From Cercospora beticola (Eukaryota; Ascomycota; Dothideomycetes; Mycosphaerellales; Mycosphaerellaceae), in assembly GCF_033473495.1 (NCBI RefSeq), contig NC_088936.1, forward strand, positions 2,790,001 through 2,854,000: a DNA stretch of 64,000 nt, given 5' to 3'. Both the position numbers and the translations under genes were made by a program. Numbering within the stretch: position 1 is the first letter of the stretch; the number at the start of each line of letters is the position of its first letter. Below the pieces are notes generated by a model that worked only from the letters and a program-made list of their open reading frames with translations, did no database searches and was not told the DNA's origin. Shown here piece by piece: positions 1 to 11,258 of the stretch.

Positions 1-192
1 GGAGAAAGGCAGCACTTGGAGCTCGATGTCTCAAGGTCAAGATGAGGGGACCAGGCCATTTTGCTCCAATACACGGCAATTCTTGTTCAAAGTCCCTTCA
101 TCCTGCTCCCCGTGACTTCGTACACTCTCTAGCAGCCAGCCGAACCGAGTCATATTTATGGTTCCGCCTGATCAACAGAGCAAGGCCATGCC

Positions 193-2870
193 TCACGAAT
201 GGCTCACAGTCTCATCCCACTCCGCTCTCATCCGAGCTAGGCTGTCAAACATCTTTTCTGCCAATGTTCGTGCCGTCTCATCGCCACTCCACTCCGCGAG
301 CCTCATCTTCATAACCAAACATTCCATCTGCGAATCCACAGCCTGCAGTCCCTCAAAGACTTCCCTTCCACGTTCGATACACTCCTCCGCCCTCCTCATC
401 AATCGTTTTTGCTCGTTTTTAATCGCTGTCTTTGCCGAAGCGGAAGGCTCTGCTTCACTGATATCTCCATCATGCAACCGCTCAAGCCTCTCTCCACTCA
501 TCGCCATGCCGCCCGATGCCGTCCTTCCCTCCTGACACCTCCCCGCTGATCCCACGCAACTCTCTCCCAACGCAACCCACATCCTCGCCACGAGCGCCGC
601 ATCCCCACCCTCCAGCGCCAACGGCAGACTCGCTTCGTACAGTCTCCTTGCGGCAGCAACCTCCGAGACCTCGATGAGAATCCTACCCAGCACACAGAGC
701 CCTTCTAGCATCACGGGCACAAGGAGGTGGCGCTCGGCTGTGGCTGTGGCTCGAAGGCAAAGACTAAACCCTTTGGACGCTCGTCCTGCGAGAGCGAAGA
801 TTCGGGCCTTCTGGACGAGATAATGGAGGCGATGGGCAAGGTTGGAGTTGTCGTGTTGTTTGTCAGATGCAGATGTAGAGCGACTGGAGGCCAGATGGGA
901 AGCCACCTTCTCCATTGCAGTGGGATAGTCTCTTCGCGAGACATGGTATTCGATTTCGAGAGTGTAGAATTCGTTGCAGAGTTCGGGATCTGCGGACGAG
1001 AGCAAGGGTCGGAGTTGATTGAGGTAGTACGATGATGGTTCGTGGGTTCCACTGGAGCAGGTGGAAGTTAGAGGGGTCATGCAGTTCAAATCCTCAAGAC
1101 ATACCGGTGAATCGACTGCCGAAGATGTATCAGTGCTGAGAAGGTTGTCAATCGTGTTTCGGCCTTCAGAATTCCCCTGACTGTGCTGGAGATGGAGGCG
1201 AGTTGCTCAAGAGCTTCTGAGTAATGACCATGGTGGGCCTTGAGTAATGCTGAGCGACAGGTCGAGCGTACGCGGTCGTTCACTGGACAGTGTGGCTGGT
1301 GTACGGTGTTGCCGAGCTCGTACTGTCGATTACCCAGGTGCGATTGACCTTGTTAATGTCAGCATTTACTTTGCCATAGTGATGAAAGTGGCTTGCATAC
1401 CTAAGCGATCGAGACACGAGCCGTAGAACAGGGACGCAGCTGGAGCGAGCGATCTTAGATCGTGTTGAACACTGAGGTAGAGCGCCTGGAGAGCATGCTC
1501 TTGTGCTTTGTTGGCGTTGCCGCCATTTGAGAGCTCCAGTCGGCCTTCCTCAAGGAGAGTGCTACTCAATAGCAGCCAGTTTTTGCTGTCTCGGGCTTTG
1601 GTTTTGAGAAAGGCAATCTCATCATTCTCGCCTCCTCCGACAACGCCCGCGATAGAAGCATATGCTCCTACACCTTTGCCAGGATGGGCATGACGAAGAT
1701 ATAGCAGCCATGAGAGGGCGAAATTCAGACACGCGGAGTCCTGGTTCTCTCGTGCTGTAGCTCGTTAGCTCCTACTCTTCTACATAGAGAAACTTGAAGA
1801 GGCCTACCTGTCGCAATGCACTCATTCATGGCGTCTACGCTCTCATCCCAGCACTCGAATTCAGCATGCAATACACTCAGGTGAAGTAGTGCATACTGGT
1901 AGTAGACTCTCAAGTTCACGTTGTCCCCTGCTCCACTGCTACTCCTCGCTGCAAGACTGTAATCGAAGTAGCGATGCAGACTCTCCAATGCCATGGTGTA
2001 CTGGCCAGCTTTGCTATGTTCGAAGAAGGCCATGAAGAAGTGCATACTCTGAGTACTGGCACTGGTTGCAGACAGCTCATCGACCCATGTTGTGAGCTTG
2101 GCCTTGACATCGTCGGGAACTCTGGTGCCGAACTGTTGTAGTTGGCGAATCGCATATGTGAGGAGGAGGTCAGCGTCAATAGCTGCTGAAGCGCTGGGGC
2201 TAGTGTCGGAGTGGGAGAGGCGAGCCGCGAAGTCAGCATTTGTTTCCTCGTTGTTGGCAAATTTCAAGTCATCCAATTGTTGAGCATGGTCAGGCCAGAA
2301 TCTCGCAAAGTCGCCCCAGCTTGGAGCTCTCCATGCTTCAAACGACTTCCACAGAGCTTGAACGTCGCCAAATTGCAAGCGTGTGAATTCGACATAGCAG
2401 CGGCGAATGAACTGGCCTAGTGGACTGGCTGGGGTGACTGGATTTTGGTAGCTGCATCATATTAGCCATAAGAGAAAACTATTAGGGATCGATAGATCGT
2501 ACCTGACATCTGTGACGGCGTTTGTTGTTGGCACGCTCCCTTGTCTGAGTTCGGTGATGAGGTGGCCCAAGGAATCAAGGCCATCCAAGTGATTCCAGAT
2601 GGCAGCCACAAATATATTCCAGGCGGGCTGTCCTGGGAGGGAGGCTGATTGCCATTGCTTTAATTGCAATTGGAAGACGGAAATGTCGGAAGCGAAGAAG
2701 TCCTTCTTCTCATCGACGAGTTGGGCACTCTGATCGGCGGTGTATACAGTGTGCTTGGCGATGAATTCGAGGATGTTGATGGTATCTTTGGCGCCGAAGT
2801 TGTACCCCGATTTGTATAGGCGGATGAGGACCAGCAGTCCGATGCGTGAAGGGGTCAAGTAGCGGGGCAT
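193..2870 (-). CDS. APC5: Anaphase-promoting complex subunit 5
   Basis: Scaffold subunit of the APC/C, the nuclear E3 ubiquitin ligase that triggers anaphase and mitotic exit. The N-terminus reads MPRYLTPSRIGLLVLIRLY, the family signature, and the rest is helical TPR-like repeats such as AEECIERGREVFEGLQ. Five exons join in frame: 2503-2870, 1808-2451, 1401-1754, 1105-1348 and 193-1051, with introns of 51-53 nt, giving about 822 residues, normal for fungal APC5. The start at 2870 is chosen because the signature begins at that Met; upstream in-frame sequence is not protein-like. It diverges from APN2 across 315 bp, an arrangement often seen next to ascomycete mating-type loci. Identity is secure; individual splice sites were called by eye. 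Confidence 0.93.
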
Positions 2871-3185
2871 TGTTGCGCACGCCGTGTGGCCAGCATGGTC
2901 TTTGGCTTGGCGTTGGTGAAGTGAAGACGCTGTGCGGGAATGATGTCCCCAATCGACTTCGAGTGTGTGCTTTGAACAAGTCGATTCACTTCGCTGTCGT
3001 CGTGTGTTTTTCTTTCTGCTGATGTCGTTGCTGCCTCCATCACCTGCCGTCGCGTCGTGGACGCGTCGCGACTTTGGCTTCGCTTTCCGCATCGAGCTGC
3101 GCCACACGTCATCGCAGCGGCTCGCCGGTCCTTACGCGACATTAATACGTCCATCGCCAGACAACGATGAGCGACGTCGCTCACG
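2871..3185. promoter_or_regulatory. APC5/APN2 divergent promoter
   Basis: The 315 bp between the two start codons must hold both promoters. I see no clear TATA box, only mixed C/T-rich patches, as is usual for housekeeping genes. Confidence 0.6.
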
Positions 3186-5165
3186 ATGCGGCTGACTACG
3201 TGGAATGTCAATGGCATCCGCAACCCCTTCTCCTACCCGCCATGGAACACCAATCGCTCCTATTCGGCCATGTTTGATATCCTCGAGGCCGACATTGTGG
3301 TCATGCAAGAGCTCAAGATCCAGCGTCGCGATGTGCGCGATGATATGGTGCTGGTAGACGGCTGGGACTGCTACTTCTCCCTCCCGAAGCACAAGAAGGG
3401 GTACTCAGGCGTCGGCATCTACACCCGCAATGCGACGTGTGCACCTATTAGAGCAGAGGAGGGCGTTCTGGGCGTCCTGCCAAGCAGTAATGGGACACCA
3501 TACCGAGAATTGCCAGAAAATGAGGCCATTGGAGGCTATCTGAATACAGAGCAATATGCAGAACTATGGGAGCTAGGAGGCGAGGATCCTGCCGGGCTTG
3601 ATGCAGAAGGACGATGTGTGGTGTTGGAGTTTCCTGCATTCGTGCTATTTGGCGTATATAGCCCGGCCAACAGTAACGGCCTGAGGGATGGGTTCCGATA
3701 TGGTTTCCTGTGTGCTCTGGACTATCGAATACGGAATTTGATCAAGAGCGGAAAGAACGTCGTCCTCGTAGGAGACTTGAATGTCACAAGACACGAAAAC
3801 GACAGCGCATGTACGTTGGAAGAGATCAGAAAGAAGCAGGCTACGAGGGAAGAATTTCTGTCTGGGCCGAATAGACGCATCTTCAATCAGCTCTTGCTGG
3901 GAGGCGAAGTGCTGGGCCAGAGAGATGAAGGAAGAGAGACGGCAGTATTATGGGACACGACAAGAGCCTTTCACCCTGATAGAAAAGGCATGTACACACA
4001 CTGGGACACAAAGATCAATGCGCGACCTGGCAACTACGGCAGCAGGATTGACTTCATACTTGTAGCTGAGGCAATGAAGGGCTGGATAAAAGAAGGCAAT
4101 ATACAGGAAGGCTTGCTGGGCAGCGACCACTGTCCCGTGTATGTGGTATTCCACGACAAAATCGAGACGCAGGAAGGCGACATTGATCTTGTGGATATTA
4201 TGAACCCACCCGGCGTCTTTCAGCATGGGAAACGGGAGCAAGAATGGAAGCTTGCACTGACGCCAGGTTTCTCTGCCAAACGCATGCCGGAGTTCGACAA
4301 GCGACGCACGATCAAGAGCATGTTTGCAGCACCAGCGTTGGAGAAATTGCAATCGTCGCAGGAAGAACCAGCGCCACACTCAGGTCTGACGACTGTAACG
4401 AATGGCACCGACGATCAAGCTGCGTCAAATATAACGCAAGAGCAGCTGCCACCCTCCACAGCATCTCCAGTAAAGAGAAAAGCCCCGACAGCCCCTCTCG
4501 CGAAAGAGCCTTCAACCAAACGTCAGAAGTCCGATGCGAAGATGGCAGCATCCAAAGGTCAACAGAGCTTAAAAGGATACTTTCAATCGAAGATTCCGCC
4601 TCCCAAGCCTAACGACCCATCTCCAGAGAAGCAGTCTGACACTCCAGCCAGCAATAATACCGACAGCGACGATGACCCTGACCTCCAGCGTGCTATAGCC
4701 GCCTCAAATGCTCTGCATACTCAACTCTCCCAGTCCAACAAGACCTCGAACACTGCATCTCCTGCCAAAGACCCCTCCACCCCTGAGCCCACCGAGCCTC
4801 CCGACCCTAGCGCAGACCACGAGATTTCTCCTCGCTCATTCTCTCAACAGCTTGCTTCCGCCGAGCGTACCCAGAAGTCCTGGTCTTCCTTGTTCAGCAA
4901 ACCCGTCGCACCTCTCTGCGAGGGGCACAATGAGCCTTGCAAAAGCATGCTCACCAAAAAGAAAGGCTACAATCAAGGACGAAGTTTCTGGATGTGCGCG
5001 AGGCCACTGGGACCGAGTGGAGAGAAGGATCGCACGCCAGGTAGTCAGTGGAGGTGCGCTACATTCATTTGGTGCAGTGACTGGCAGAATGGAAGGGTTC
5101 ACTCGAATAGTAAGAACGAAGATGGCGATGGGGAGGCAAGTCCTTTTAAGGGGGGAACAAGCTGA
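3186..5165 (+). CDS. APN2: Class II AP endonuclease (DNA lyase) Apn2
   Basis: Nuclear exonuclease III-family enzyme that cuts DNA at abasic sites and trims blocked 3' ends in base-excision repair. It is one intronless frame of 659 residues. The endonuclease/exonuclease/phosphatase fold fills about residues 1-320: it opens MRLTTWNVNGIRN, followed by QELKIQ, then VGDLNVTRHENDS and the terminal GSDHCPV. A linker rich in Ser, Pro and Lys follows. Near residue 459 the sequence QQSLKGYF fits a PCNA-interacting (PIP) box. A GRF zinc finger sits near residues 575-635 (CEGHNEPCKSM...FWMC...CATFIW). This PIP plus GRF layout is that of eukaryotic APN2/APE2. The gene is best known as a flank of ascomycete MAT loci; here its 3' side leads to an unrelated gene. 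Confidence 0.96.
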   Translation: MRLTTWNVNGIRNPFSYPPWNTNRSYSAMFDILEADIVVMQELKIQRRDVRDDMVLVDGWDCYFSLPKHKKGYSGVGIYTRNATCAPIRAEEGVLGVLPSSNGTPYRELPENEAIGGYLNTEQYAELWELGGEDPAGLDAEGRCVVLEFPAFVLFGVYSPANSNGLRDGFRYGFLCALDYRIRNLIKSGKNVVLVGDLNVTRHENDSACTLEEIRKKQATREEFLSGPNRRIFNQLLLGGEVLGQRDEGRETAVLWDTTRAFHPDRKGMYTHWDTKINARPGNYGSRIDFILVAEAMKGWIKEGNIQEGLLGSDHCPVYVVFHDKIETQEGDIDLVDIMNPPGVFQHGKREQEWKLALTPGFSAKRMPEFDKRRTIKSMFAAPALEKLQSSQEEPAPHSGLTTVTNGTDDQAASNITQEQLPPSTASPVKRKAPTAPLAKEPSTKRQKSDAKMAASKGQQSLKGYFQSKIPPPKPNDPSPEKQSDTPASNNTDSDDDPDLQRAIAASNALHTQLSQSNKTSNTASPAKDPSTPEPTEPPDPSADHEISPRSFSQQLASAERTQKSWSSLFSKPVAPLCEGHNEPCKSMLTKKKGYNQGRSFWMCARPLGPSGEKDRTPGSQWRCATFIWCSDWQNGRVHSNSKNEDGDGEASPFKGGTS

Positions 5166-5819
5166 TCCGATGCGACAATTGGAACAGAACTGGAACAGTT
5201 TGGTCATGAGCATTGTTTCCATAATTATGATACCCATTTGTAAGCTTTGATCTGCCAACGAGTGGCGTAAAAGAAACCTGTTCACGTGTACTGCCCATTC
5301 GGGCGTTCTATCCATCCTTTGCTTCTCTTCTCCTTTCGAAGGTAGAACCGGACTTCTCATGTTTTCTCCATGGATTAATGAGGGTTGGTGTGGGTGGACA
5401 AAGAGCACTGGAGGGATGTCTTGGGCACTATGAGTGGGGTCGGGACTACGTGCTCCTCCATTTACGTTGGTGGTAGTGTTCCAAACGTGATCGATCTGCA
5501 CGGAAATCGAGTCTCCCCAGTCATTGTTGGTAGTGACAGCGGTGGCCGCAGACTCGACCTCGAGTACGAGTATTGTTATGTCGCCCATCTTTGGGCCTTG
5601 TCGTGCTGTCTGTCTCTCCTCCACCAGATTACGCTGGGAGTGCTCTATGTCGCCGAATTGTTGGGGATGGATTTGATTGTCGAGGCTAGCTTCGACGCAA
5701 AGAAGAATGGGAAGCAAATTTCAGATGCCATTCAGCCGACTGTTTCCTGTGTCATACTTTGGCATCCACCCCATCGAGCCTCTGTACAACATTCCTTTTC
5801 GCAAACTCCTTCGAGCAGC
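5166..5819. other. Convergent 3' intergenic
   Basis: Tail-to-tail spacer between APN2 and the next gene. Open frames cross it on both strands, but their translations look like random composition. No RNA gene or repeat was seen. Confidence 0.5.
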
Positions 5820-6431
5820 CTACTCGTTGGGTTCGATCTTCGGCAAAGCCTCTCCTAAACCCTGCAAATGAAACATCTTTCTCTTCTCCCTCTTCCTCTG
5901 CTTCTTCCTCGACGCCTTCTGCCGCTGCACGCGCTCGCCTTGCTGATGCTTTCCCTGTACCAGCTTGTTCTCAGCGGAACCGGCATGCTCTTCCTTCCAC
6001 CGATTCAAAACCCTCGTCCGCTTCTTCCCCTTCGTGAAAAGACCCCGCAGATCCGCCATATTTCCATACTTCCTCATGGCCGGCGCTCTCAACCTCTTGT
6101 ACACTTTCTGGATCTCCCGAACTGGATTCAGCGCCTGGAAGACCTCGTGGTTTGGATTCAAGAAGGCTAGGACAGCGGTCCAGAATTCGGCTTGGTCCGA
6201 GAGATTGCAACACTCGGGATTTTGGAAAACGGTGATGATGGCCGCCATGAACTCGTCGATTTCGGCGCTCCAGGAAAAGAGATCTGGCGCAGAGGGTTCG
6301 GGGACTGATGCTGCCTGATCAGAGCTGCCCACCGAGATGTCGATTGCCATGAGTTGATCAATCTCAGAGTCCTCGAGGTTGTGAGTTTGCATCGCGCGCT
6401 CCAGATCTTGGAATGATACTTGCTGCGCCAT
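5820..6431 (-). CDS. Hypothetical protein, basic C-terminus
   Basis: A 203-residue protein of no family I recognise. The start at 6431 is preferred because ACAACATGG is a good fungal context and the N-terminus MAQQVSFQDLERAMQ looks structured; an in-frame Met at 6599 would add 56 residues of less protein-like sequence. The first 60 residues are acidic. The middle (about 60-130) is predicted-helix-like with many aromatic residues, such as AEFWTAVLAFLNPNHEVFQ. The last 60 are very rich in Lys, Arg and Gln (ASRKKQRKREKRK), which suggests nuclear localisation or nucleic-acid binding. It lies tail-to-tail with APN2 and codirectional with CIA30. No homology claim is made. Confidence 0.65.
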   Translation of the reverse strand: MAQQVSFQDLERAMQTHNLEDSEIDQLMAIDISVGSSDQAASVPEPSAPDLFSWSAEIDEFMAAIITVFQNPECCNLSDQAEFWTAVLAFLNPNHEVFQALNPVREIQKVYKRLRAPAMRKYGNMADLRGLFTKGKKRTRVLNRWKEEHAGSAENKLVQGKHQQGERVQRQKASRKKQRKREKRKMFHLQGLGEALPKIEPNE

Positions 6432-6844
6432 GTTGTGATGCCTTGCGGCCCGTCGAGCAAAGGTGGTGGAAGCCGCAAGTTTAGTACTTGGATGGGCGTT
6501 GACGTGTGCGTAAAGTATAGTAGGCAAGATGGGTGCAACCATCATGCTTTTGACGGGCCGACACGCTCGGTTATCAAAATGCCATTCACCATTCACCATT
6601 CACTTTCTGCACGGTCCCGTGACGTGGCGAATGTTGTCCTTACAAAACTTCGAGTCGAGTAGTTCCGCCCGTCCGTGTCGCTCAAGCTGCACTGGTGGAC
6701 TGCTGAGGTTGAAGTAATGGTCCAAGTGGGGCATTTGAGCATCGCCGGGTAAGTTTGCTGCACGAGCTCCTCAAGTACCGCTTTGGTCGCACGACCCAAG
6801 CTCAACATCTCAGGTCGCACTATCATTCCATCACTTACTCCACC
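6432..6844. other. Intergenic, promoter of unknown gene
   Basis: Lies between the 5' end of the unknown gene and the 3' end of CIA30, both on the minus strand. It contains the short tandem 'attcaccattcacc' at about 6585-6600. Nothing else recognisable. Confidence 0.4.
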
Positions 6845-7747
6845 TCATATCAAAATCCTCTCTGGCTCGCCCTTCTTCTTTCTTGGCTCGATCTCGTCCA
6901 TCATACCGCGAGACTCCTCCTCTTCCGGCTCCATGCTCAAATCAAACCCAGTCTCTTCCAATCCAGCCTTCCTTTCCGGTGGGCGATTAGTCGCATAGAT
7001 ATCCGCAATCTTCAGTTCGAACGGGCCCGGCACTCTGTCGATGAGACTGATTCCCACGCTTCTCACTTTCGTGCTCATCATCTCCTTCTGCGGCTCCACC
7101 ACCTGCCCATAATTCGTCCTGACAAATGCACTGAACGGAATCGTGACCGTCTCCCACTCCCCAGGGCTATGACTCGGCAACAGATGCTGATGCAAGTCCG
7201 TGGGTACAATACTCTCTGTCTGGAAGTTGACAAAATACTTCCTTCCGTCGCTCTTAATCCGCAGTGCCAAATACGAATAAGGTGATAGGTCCCATAGCAA
7301 TTTGCCAAACAGACTCATGCCTCGATCTCTCGTTCTGAACCCGGCATATCCACTTCTCTGGATCTGTGGCCGATTCGGTGGTAGTTCCGTGCTTATGCTG
7401 CCCTGAAATACCGCATGACTCGGCTCTTTCCCATCCTCACTCACAATCACACCTCCCTTCTTCATGTCACTTCCTTCTCCGGCTGTCCTTTCTATGTGCG
7501 CCGCTCCATCAACATATGATAGACTAGCTTTAGAGAATCCTCCCACATCGGAGTCACACATGATTTTGCATCGTTCGGGTGAAAGGTTCTCGTCGAATTT
7601 GATGAGCGGGAAGGGTTTAATCGGGATGTGAAGACCTTCCATCTTAACAGCGAATTTAGCTTGGCGCCTAAGTTCCTCCATGCTGCGACGAAAGAAGCCC
7701 GGGTAGCCTCCACTGCCCGCTGAGCGGAGGGCGGGGGTCGCGAACAT
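6845..7747 (-). CDS. CIA30: Complex I intermediate-associated protein CIA30
   Basis: Mitochondrial assembly factor for NADH:ubiquinone oxidoreductase (human NDUFAF1). One exon, 300 residues from the Met at 7747; an in-frame start at 7807 would add 20 residues of poor quality. The N-terminus (MFATPALRSAGSGGYPGFFRR) is basic and lacks acidic residues, as expected for a mitochondrial presequence. The CIA30 domain (about 45-260) shows the usual beta-rich segments, including GYAGFRTRD, YSYLALRIKSDGRKYFVNFQ and WETVTIPFSAFV, ending with SVGISLIDRVPGPFELKI. The tail is acidic and then basic. Length fits the family. Confidence 0.92.
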   Translation of the reverse strand: MFATPALRSAGSGGYPGFFRRSMEELRRQAKFAVKMEGLHIPIKPFPLIKFDENLSPERCKIMCDSDVGGFSKASLSYVDGAAHIERTAGEGSDMKKGGVIVSEDGKEPSHAVFQGSISTELPPNRPQIQRSGYAGFRTRDRGMSLFGKLLWDLSPYSYLALRIKSDGRKYFVNFQTESIVPTDLHQHLLPSHSPGEWETVTIPFSAFVRTNYGQVVEPQKEMMSTKVRSVGISLIDRVPGPFELKIADIYATNRPPERKAGLEETGFDLSMEPEEEESRGMMDEIEPRKKKGEPERILI

Positions 7748-8271
7748 GGTGGGTTTGTGATGTGCTGGCGGGCAGATGGCGGGAGTGGCGGGCGCCTGCC
7801 ACTGCAACGAGTGTGGTGTACGTGCTCGTTCTGGGCGACCGAGGAGTCGATTTGAAATTCAGTGAGACTTCAACGCACTTCAGACGGGCAGGAGGTCGTA
7901 TGCAATGTGTACAGTGTGAGAGTGGGAGGAACATTGAAGTCTCGCAATGGTGAGGTCAGAGATGGCCGAGCTCGCCGCAACAGCTTCGACAGGGACCGGA
8001 CCAAATTCCGATGAGCAGAGTCGCATTTGACCAGAGGTCTGGCCTTAGCTCGAGATGCTATGAGCGAGACACTCACAAGCTAGCAATGCATGATGGGCTC
8101 TGATAGAGTATTGGCATATCGTTAGCTATCGTGCATACAACACTACAGCCAGATCTGTGCAAACACACACAACGCCTATGCGCGGACGTTCCATCATATC
8201 GGCGATGTGTCGCATCAAATGCCGTACCTATGATACAGTTCTTCCCTCGTGCGTTCTCATCCTATCAGCCC
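7748..8271. other. Intergenic, CIA30 promoter and RPN5 3' region
   Basis: Codirectional spacer. No RNA gene, repeat or clear promoter box was recognised. Confidence 0.4.
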
Positions 8272-9864
8272 TCACGAGGCCTTCACGCTCTTCGGCTGAA
8301 TCCTCGCCATCATCTCTTCCTTCGTGATGAGATGATCGATTCTCTCCAAGAGACCTAGCAAACTCTTCATGTTGCCGCTCCATTCGTTCAGCACCTCGTC
8401 TGCGTCCCGCTTCTTCTCGAAGCTAACAATCTGTGCTGGTCGATCGATTCGTGCATAGATCGTCTTGCTGGTGACAAGATCTGAGATGTATTTCTCAGTC
8501 TCCTCCGCTGGCAGATCGAGTAGCTCTGTGAGCCGTGAGAAGTGCACGCGAGTGTAGTACTTCGCGATGACACGAACGTTGTGCTCAATGACACGCTTGC
8601 GGAAGTCAAGCCAGCGCTGATTTGCCTTGGGATCCTTCTTCGGATCCGATTTGGCCGCTGAGAAGATGTCGGTGCTTGTGAGCTGCTTGCCAAAGTTGGT
8701 CTCGATCGCCGGCCAGCGCATGAGTTCGTGAGTTGTAAAGAGCTTGAGAAGTTCCGCTTCTTGTGGACAAGATGTTGCAATTCGTGAGTCTTGCGCGATG
8801 CGATGTAGTAGATCAGACTGTTCGTTGTCGTATGGTGCCAGAAGGATGAAGTAGACCACGCGCTGCAGAGCTGCGCGAAGTCTGTCTGGGTCGTCCTCCA
8901 CAGCCTCAGTGTCCAACACTGACCGATAGTGCTTGCAAGCCTCCAGGTACTTGTCGTCGTGCTTGGTGAGTGTGATCTGTTGTTCGTAGAAGCGCAACTT
9001 CAGGTCTGTGACATCGTCGTCAATAGGCTCTTCCACTTCTCCCGCGCTGACCTCCGCAGCGAGGCGCTTCTTCTCCTCTCTCTCCTTCTTCTCCTTCTCA
9101 ATCTGCTCTTCTGTCTTCTTTGGCTTTCGTGCAAAGTAGCGTGTGCTAATCTTGCGCGACAGGATGCCCGCCTGTGTCCAATCTCCATCTTCAATGCAGA
9201 GTGACACCTGATCGAGGATGAACTCATTCTTCTCTCGCCTCGTCATCGATCCAAAAGTCTCGACCTGCAACTCGCATAATGTGTCCTTGGCGGCAGTGAC
9301 CTTGCCCTGTGTGTGTTGGATGTTCGACAGGATGCGTGTCACACGAGCTCGCTCAACCTCGACGAAGATCTGCAGCCCTAGTCAGTATCCTATTGCGAGT
9401 CACTTGTACCAACTGCATCTCACCTTGCCCTCTGTGACGGCGCGGAGCGTCTCAATCACGCTCAGCTTCACTTCCAAGTTCGGTGTGTCATCCAGAAAGC
9501 CCATGACCACTTGGACCATCTTTGAGATGGCTTGCTTGAGTTGTCCATGCTTCTTACTCAGCAACTGCACTTGCTCATTCAGCAGACTCCAATCGCCAGA
9601 CTCCTTTGATATTGTGACGATGGCGACGATCAGGCGCGATGTGGAGGGAAGATCGGAAGATTGCCGCGTCTGCTTCTCCAAGCTGAGCAACTTGTCGATG
9701 GCTTGCTGTGTTTGGCCATCCTGTGTGTCGATGTCAGTCTTCTAAAGCATCAAGCCCATTACGAATATGTATCCCACCTTGGCGATCTTTTCAGCCTCGG
9801 GAAGAAGAGCATCGACTTCTTTCGTATAGTCCTTGTCGGCCTTCAAGATGCTGCCGTCAGACAT
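8272..9864 (-). CDS. RPN5: 26S proteasome regulatory subunit Rpn5
   Basis: Lid subunit of the 19S regulatory particle (human PSMD12), a PCI-domain scaffold acting in the nucleus and cytosol. Three exons join in frame: 9778-9864 (begins MSDGSILKADKDYTKEVDA), 9424-9720 and 8272-9369, with introns of 57 and 54 nt, giving about 493 residues. Diagnostic segments are SRKISTRYF in the middle and the PCI winged helix HFSRLTELLDLPAEETEKYI followed by YARIDRPAQIVSF. The C-terminus ends with IDHLITKEEMMARI, as in other Rpn5 proteins. A Lys/Glu-rich loop (KEKKEREEKKRL) sits near residue 200. It diverges from a Myb-repeat gene. Confidence 0.95.
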
Positions 9865-10142
9865 CTTGTGCCGTGTTCCCGGTTGTCGAGTGGCTGCTAC
9901 CGCTTAAAGCTATCTCGATCGCAGTTTAGGCAATGTGGCACGGAAGTTTCGAGGGCAAAGTCGGATACGTGGAGCTGAGGCTGGTAGTTGATGGCGGATG
10001 TGGTGTTGTCGATGTTTCGAGATCCGCAAGCTCACTTGGTGAAGCTGTGACGCGCCATCCGGAGGCAACTCTGCCGACGTAGTCTAATGCTTGGCACATC
10101 AACAACACTTCACTTCTCCCCTTGCCGCACCAGCTTTCCTCT

Positions 10143-11258
10143 ATGCTGCAGCTGCTATGTGTCAGAAGACCGCGTGTCCTATTGCTGGAATGTGCCTGGA
10201 CCCGATGTCTTCAAATTCGTGGACAAGGTGGCACTCCGCCGCCGAAACACCTCAGGTTCTGGGCCGAGCATGAGGATGGAATTGTACTGCAAAGGCGGAA
10301 GGAGGGCGCCGACTTCTCATCTATTGCAACCGTACTTGACCGCACTGCGGACAGTGTCAGAGCTCGATACGGCAGGTTTCTCGATTCCAAGCCACCACGC
10401 ATCAACTCTGAACAAGCTCTCACTCAACACCAGGACGAAGTCATCATCCAGCGAATGTGCGAGGGTGTTGCGACCCGCTTGATCGCGAAAGAACTGCATC
10501 GCTCCGTGTCTCAAGTGAGAAATCGTTGCAGCGTGCTGCAATTCAGGCCTGACGTTCCCGAAGCGGCTTTTGCAAGATACAGTCGGCCAAGATCAAAGCT
10601 AGGCGCCTTGGATCGCCCCGAGGCCGAAGCCCTAATTGAGCGGCGTTACGGTGAAGGCAAGACTCTCAAAGCTATCGCAAGCGAATTGCAGTGCAATGCA
10701 ACCACTGTCTGGCGCTGGTTCAGCTCTATGGGACTCTCCAGAAAGCAACGCACTGGGTTCGAAGGCAAAGGATTATCCGATCCAGAAATTCAAACGATAC
10801 TGCGTCGCAGGTCTGAAGGATGGACATATCCAGCGATCGCATCCGAACTAGGTCGCACTATGGGGAGTGTGCGCTATTGCTTGCGTAGGCAACGAATTTT
10901 GGAGTTCACACGCAAGCCACGCCGGGCCTTTACGCCGGACGAGGATCAGGAATTACTGAAATTGCACAGAGGCGGCAATACTCACTCTGAGACCGGAAAG
11001 CTTCTTGGCCGCGCTCCAAGTGTAGTAGGCAGACGCCTGAAGCAGCTGGAGAACCCGCGGCTGAGCGATCCCCCCAGATGGACCACGGAAGAAGTCGAAG
11101 ACCTCGTCACACAATACGACCGAGGCGTTCCAATCCGCGTCATAGCCGCCGCACTTGAGCGCGATTGCGAATTGGTCAAAGCCAAGTTGCAGCTCACCTT
11201 AGTGAGGAGAGGGCGTACAGACTGGTCGCCTGTAAATCCTGCTCGCGGCGCAAGCTAG
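10143..11258 (+). CDS. Tandem Myb/SANT-like repeat protein (first copy)
   Basis: A 371-residue protein made almost entirely of helix-turn-helix repeats of 40-50 residues. I count six: around FWAEHEDGIVLQRRKEG, QHQDEVIIQRMCEG, RPEAEALIERRYGEGKTLK, LSDPEIQTILRRRSEGW, FTPDEDQELLKLHRGG and WTTEEVEDLVTQYDRGV. Each ends in a turn like 'IASELGRT..SVR', which resembles the recognition part of Myb/SANT or homeodomain-like folds. The open frame extends upstream only through a TTG, so the first ATG (10143) is used. The N-terminus (MLQLLCVRRPRVLLLECAW) is Arg- and Leu-rich and could be a mitochondrial presequence. A related protein is encoded at 16499-17440 on the other strand. DNA binding is inferred from fold pattern only. 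Confidence 0.75.
   Translation: MLQLLCVRRPRVLLLECAWTRCLQIRGQGGTPPPKHLRFWAEHEDGIVLQRRKEGADFSSIATVLDRTADSVRARYGRFLDSKPPRINSEQALTQHQDEVIIQRMCEGVATRLIAKELHRSVSQVRNRCSVLQFRPDVPEAAFARYSRPRSKLGALDRPEAEALIERRYGEGKTLKAIASELQCNATTVWRWFSSMGLSRKQRTGFEGKGLSDPEIQTILRRRSEGWTYPAIASELGRTMGSVRYCLRRQRILEFTRKPRRAFTPDEDQELLKLHRGGNTHSETGKLLGRAPSVVGRRLKQLENPRLSDPPRWTTEEVEDLVTQYDRGVPIRVIAAALERDCELVKAKLQLTLVRRGRTDWSPVNPARGAS

Noticed and set aside
4836..5717. Long minus-strand frame over the APN2 3' end
   Set aside because: Largely antisense to APN2 coding sequence; translation has no domain-like segments.
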